Assembly (NCBI GenBank): GCA_036821645.1
Contig: DAISJD010000132.1
Span: forward strand, 1 to 8,890
Source of the DNA: DAISJD01 sp036821645
GTDB taxonomy: Bacteria > Pseudomonadota > Alphaproteobacteria > ATCC43930 > CGMCC-115725
Length of the DNA stretch: 8,890 nucleotides
Direction of reading: 5' to 3'
Shown: positions 6,426 to 8,890 of the stretch, one piece after another
How the letters are laid out: each line of letters opens with the position of its first letter
Numbering within the stretch: the stretch's first letter is position 1
Notes under the pieces: generated by a model
Seen by the model: only the letters and a program-made list of their open reading frames with translations
Told to the model about the DNA's origin: nothing
The model's database searches: none
Translations under genes and position numbers: made by a program

Positions 6426-6755
6426 ATGGGTGATAACGATATGCTGCAATTGACCGAGTTGGATTCCGATGGTCGACTTGGGTCGATGGACCTCAAGGCG
6501 CCACAAAACGCCAAAGAACTCGAAGCGGTTTATGAAATTCCGGTTCAGGTTTCGGCCGTGTTGGGCAAGGCCACCATGCAGGTCAGTCAGTTGTTGAAAC
6601 TGGGCCGCGGTGCCGTCGTTGAACTGGACCGCAAGGTCGGTGAAGCGATCGACATTTATGTCAATAATCGCCTCGTCGCCCGTGGCGAGGTGGTTGTGGT
6701 CGACGATCGTCTCGGCGTCACGATGACGGAAATCGTGAAGGCGGAACGGTCTTAA
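6426..6755 (+). CDS. fliN: Flagellar motor switch protein FliN
   Basis: FliN forms the bottom of the cytoplasmic C-ring and docks the FliH-FliI export complex. The 109-residue protein consists of a ~30-residue variable N-terminus and one SpoA/FliN domain from about residue 33: YEIPVQVSAVLGKATM, then LLKLGRGAVVELDRKVGEAI, DIYVNNRLVARGEVVVV, and VTMTEIV. These match the FliN consensus nearly throughout, and the length is typical. ATG 6426 is chosen because AAGGAG lies 8 bases upstream; an in-frame ATG at 6360 would add 22 residues of unlikely sequence (PGHDPGGTID) and would turn the ribosome site into coding sequence. The partner FliM, a related SpoA protein, is not in this window. The next gene starts 10 bases after the stop. 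Confidence 0.96.
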   Translation: MGDNDMLQLTELDSDGRLGSMDLKAPQNAKELEAVYEIPVQVSAVLGKATMQVSQLLKLGRGAVVELDRKVGEAIDIYVNNRLVARGEVVVVDDRLGVTMTEIVKAERS

Positions 6756-6765
6756 CGGGTCGATC

Positions 6766-7626
6766 ATGGGGGCACCGTCGGAGTTCACAGTGCGAGACGC
6801 CGATCAAGGGTCGCAAACCGTTCCAAGACGCCGCAACGCCGTTCGCACCACGCGCGAACGGGACGCCGCCACTTGGTTCGGGCTCCTTGCCGCTTTTTTT
6901 GTTTTGCTCATCGCCATGCTCATCGGCGGCAGTTTGCCCGCCTATGTCGATCTTCCAGCCGCCCTCGTGGTCTTCGGCGGTACGGCCGCCGTCACCCTCG
7001 TCAGTTTCCCTTTGGAAGAGGCGCGCCGGCTGCCTGCGATCGTCTGGACCACGTTCGTGCGGGGCGTGATCAAACCGCACGATCATGCGACGCGTCTCAT
7101 TGGTCTTGCGGAACAAGCCCGGCGGATGACCCGCCTCTCGCTCGAACCCGACCTGCCCCATCTGCGCGACGACCGTTTTTTAATGAAGGCGGTTGCCCTT
7201 GTGATTGATGATTCGCCCCCTGATTCCATTGAACGGGCGTTGCGTTCCGAATTGCAGGCGACATTGACCCGCCATCGCGCTGCCGCCGATATGTTACGGC
7301 GCGGCGGCGAAGTTGCCCCGGCCATGGGATTGATCGGTACCTTGGTCGGCCTCGTGCAGATGTTGTCCAGCCTCAATAATCCGACCAGCATCGGCCCCGC
7401 CATGGCGGTCGCGGTTCTGGCAACCCTTTATGGGGCCGTTCTCGCCAATATGATCCTGCTGCCCTTAGCGGCAAAGCTGGATCGCAACAACCAGATCGAA
7501 GCGTTGGTCGCCAATCTCACCATTATGGCCAGCGTGTCGATGGCAGCGCAGGATAGTCCAAGGCGCCTTGAGGTCATGTTGAACAGCATCCTGTCGCCGG
7601 CCGAGCGGATTCGCTATTTTGATTGA
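6766..7626 (+). CDS. MotA/PomA-type flagellar stator ion-channel protein
   Basis: This 286-residue membrane protein has the MotA layout: two helices at about 37-55 and 62-81, a ~100-residue cytoplasmic loop, and two helices at about 184-203 and 212-236. GGSLPAYVDLPAALVVFGGT is close to the PomA/MotA start. In the loop ARRMTRLSLE keeps an Arg and a Glu eight residues apart (R119, E127), like E. coli R90 and E98 that touch FliG. P185 (EVAPAMGLIGTLVGLV) and P233 (ILLPLAAKL) match the channel prolines 173 and 222. An Arg-rich N-terminal extension of ~35 residues precedes helix 1. GTG at 6790, in frame with GGAG (6780-6783) six bases upstream, is a serious alternative to ATG 6766 and would drop eight residues. 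No motB is next to it, and stators need a MotB partner. Whether it is the main stator or a second one cannot be told, so no gene symbol is given. Confidence 0.9.
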   Translation: MGAPSEFTVRDADQGSQTVPRRRNAVRTTRERDAATWFGLLAAFFVLLIAMLIGGSLPAYVDLPAALVVFGGTAAVTLVSFPLEEARRLPAIVWTTFVRGVIKPHDHATRLIGLAEQARRMTRLSLEPDLPHLRDDRFLMKAVALVIDDSPPDSIERALRSELQATLTRHRAAADMLRRGGEVAPAMGLIGTLVGLVQMLSSLNNPTSIGPAMAVAVLATLYGAVLANMILLPLAAKLDRNNQIEALVANLTIMASVSMAAQDSPRRLEVMLNSILSPAERIRYFD

Positions 7627-7768
7627 CCGGCGCCCCCTATGATGAGACGCATGGGAGGGCGTTGGCTTCAATCTTTGATTTTATCCGATGGGTTTGGTTT
7701 TATCAGGTGCCGCATCGATGACGATTCAAGACGTCCGATGGCCGGTTCGTGGGGATGAAGGGTAAAAT
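7627..7768. promoter_or_regulatory. motA-flbD intergenic region with T-rich direct repeats
   Basis: The 142-base gap contains two direct copies of a T-rich 12-mer, TTTGATTTTATC (7674-7685) and TTTGGTTTTATC (7693-7704), differing at one base and offset by 19 bases, about two helical turns. That spacing is what paired binding sites on one DNA face would show. AAGGG at 7758-7762 is six bases before the flbD ATG and is its likely ribosome site. No CtrA-like box, sigma-54 element or convincing terminator was found. Confidence 0.4.
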
Positions 7769-8890
7769 ATGCGTCTGCTGATCGTCGGCCCCTTGTCAGG
7801 ATATATGAGTGCCGCAGGCAAAATTGCCTTGGCGCGTGGGGCCAAGGTGTCACAAGCCGACGACATTGATAAGGCCATGGCGGCATTGCGCAGTCAGGGT
7901 GCCGATCTCGTCATGGCCGATGTCACCTTGGATATCGGTCGTCTCGTCCAATCCCTCAAGACGGAACGGATCCATATCGCCGTCGTCGCCTGCGGCGTCA
8001 GTACCGATGCCGGGGCCGCCGTGCGCGCCATTAAGGCGGGGGCCAAAGAATATATCCCCCTGCCCCCCGATGCCGAACTGATCGCCGCCGTTCTCGAAGC
8101 GGTCATGAGCGAAAGCCATGCCTTAGTCTTTCGCGACCCGATCATGGCGCAGGTACTGCGCATGGCCGAACAAATCGCCCCGTCCGATGCCAGCGTTCTC
8201 ATCACCGGCGAAAGCGGGACCGGCAAGGAAGTCATGGCGCGCTTCCTGCATCGCAAAAGTCGCCGCTCAAATGCCCCCTTCATCTCGATCAATTGTGCGG
8301 CAATTCCAGAACAATTGCTCGAATCGGAACTGTTCGGGCATGAAAAAGGCGCCTTTACCGGGGCCGCTGCGCGTAGGCTCGGCAAATTTGAAGAGGCAAA
8401 CGGCGGTACTCTGCTGTTGGACGAAGTCACGGAAATGCACCCGAGGCTTCAGGCAAAGCTGTTGCGCGCGATTCAAGAACGGGTGATCGACCGCGTCGGC
8501 GGCACCCAACCGGTCAAGATCGATATCCGTGTCGTTGCAACCTCAAACCGCGATATGGAAGAAGCGGTCCGTCAGGGGCAATTTCGCGACGATCTTTATT
8601 TTCGCTTGAACGTCGTCACATTGGATCTGCCGCCGCTGCGCGCACGGCCCCAGGACATCGATGTGCTCTCCGAACATTTCGCCCGGAAATATTCGGAACA
8701 AAACAATTACGAATTTCAGGGCATCAGTGAAACGGCTAAACGCAATCTGCGCAACCATCATTGGCGCGGCAACGTGCGAGAGTTGGAAAATACAATCCAC
8801 CGCGCCGTCCTCCTGTCAGGCGGGCGGATGCTGGATACCGACACAATTATTTTGACCGGCACGAAATTGACGGCTGAAACCGCCCTGCCC
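7769..8890 (+). CDS. flbD: Sigma-54-dependent flagellar regulator FlbD, 3'-partial
   Basis: The frame is open from ATG 7769 to the window edge (374 residues visible), so the C-terminus is missing. It has a receiver-like N-terminal domain (~1-115) and a complete-looking AAA+ sigma-54 activator domain: Walker A GESGTGKE (147-154), the sigma-54 contact loop GAFTGA (194-199), Walker B LLLDEV (215-220, D218/E219), DDLYFRLNVV (274-283) and WRGNVRELEN (332-341) for the sensor II region. A Fis-type helix-turn-helix is expected past the edge. The receiver is degenerate: the acidic pair after the first strand is missing (LLIVGPLSGY), and the usual Lys before the last helix is absent (YIPLPP), although D51 is in the place of the phosphorylated Asp. 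In Caulobacter FlbD also has a poor receiver and works with FliX, activating late flagellar genes and repressing fliF. Position at the end of the fliF-to-fliN block supports the call over other NtrC-like regulators. Confidence 0.95.
   Translation, partial: MRLLIVGPLSGYMSAAGKIALARGAKVSQADDIDKAMAALRSQGADLVMADVTLDIGRLVQSLKTERIHIAVVACGVSTDAGAAVRAIKAGAKEYIPLPPDAELIAAVLEAVMSESHALVFRDPIMAQVLRMAEQIAPSDASVLITGESGTGKEVMARFLHRKSRRSNAPFISINCAAIPEQLLESELFGHEKGAFTGAAARRLGKFEEANGGTLLLDEVTEMHPRLQAKLLRAIQERVIDRVGGTQPVKIDIRVVATSNRDMEEAVRQGQFRDDLYFRLNVVTLDLPPLRARPQDIDVLSEHFARKYSEQNNYEFQGISETAKRNLRNHHWRGNVRELENTIHRAVLLSGGRMLDTDTIILTGTKLTAETALP

Noticed and set aside
7628..7665. Hairpin CGCCC/GGGCG after the motA-like gene as a terminator
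   Set aside because: The stem is only five pairs with a loop of more than fifteen bases, and no T-run follows directly.

Overview
This window is a compact, single-strand (all +) block of flagellar genes from an alphaproteobacterium, most likely of a Rhodospirillales-like lineage. Three things point there: a SciP/DUF1153-family regulator, the order fliF-fliG-fliH-fliN-(motA-like)-flbD with the sigma-54 activator FlbD at the end, and CtrA-type TTAA-N7-TTAA-like boxes in front of sciP and fliF. The lineage is inferred from gene content and order only, and no species can be named. Base composition is moderately GC-rich and looks uniform; there are no mobile elements, RNA genes or CRISPR arrays.

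Region 1 (1-2104) holds hook-assembly genes: the C-terminal part of fliK (its 5' end lies outside the window and 10 unknown bases interrupt it at 312-321), then flgD with its ribosome binding site on the fliK stop codon. Region 2 (2105-2723) is regulatory: sciP, a small predicted CtrA-inhibiting protein, lies between two CtrA-like boxes. A hairpin plus T-run behind sciP probably ends its transcript, and a perfect inverted repeat sits between the second box and fliF. Region 3 (2724-6245) is the basal-body/switch block: fliF (MS ring), fliG (torque-generating switch protein) and fliH (export ATPase regulator). Region 4 (6246-8890) begins with a 180-base gap containing a bulged hairpin and an AT-rich patch, then fliN (C-ring/export), a MotA-type stator protein with no motB beside it, and flbD, which runs off the right edge.

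The genes fit one assembly programme. FliF forms the membrane ring, FliG and FliN the rotor/C-ring, FliH docks the export ATPase, FlgD and FliK build the hook and measure its length, and the MotA-like protein is a stator channel subunit. SciP and FlbD are regulators: SciP would restrain CtrA, which in relatives switches on early genes such as fliF, and FlbD would activate later sigma-54 genes and, in Caulobacter, also represses fliF. The region is largely familiar biology; I see no new system. The best leads are the regulatory DNA around sciP/fliF, the repeats before flbD, the motB-less MotA, and the degenerate FlbD receiver. The flbD coding frame has no stop in the window and is easy to miss if only closed reading frames are considered.
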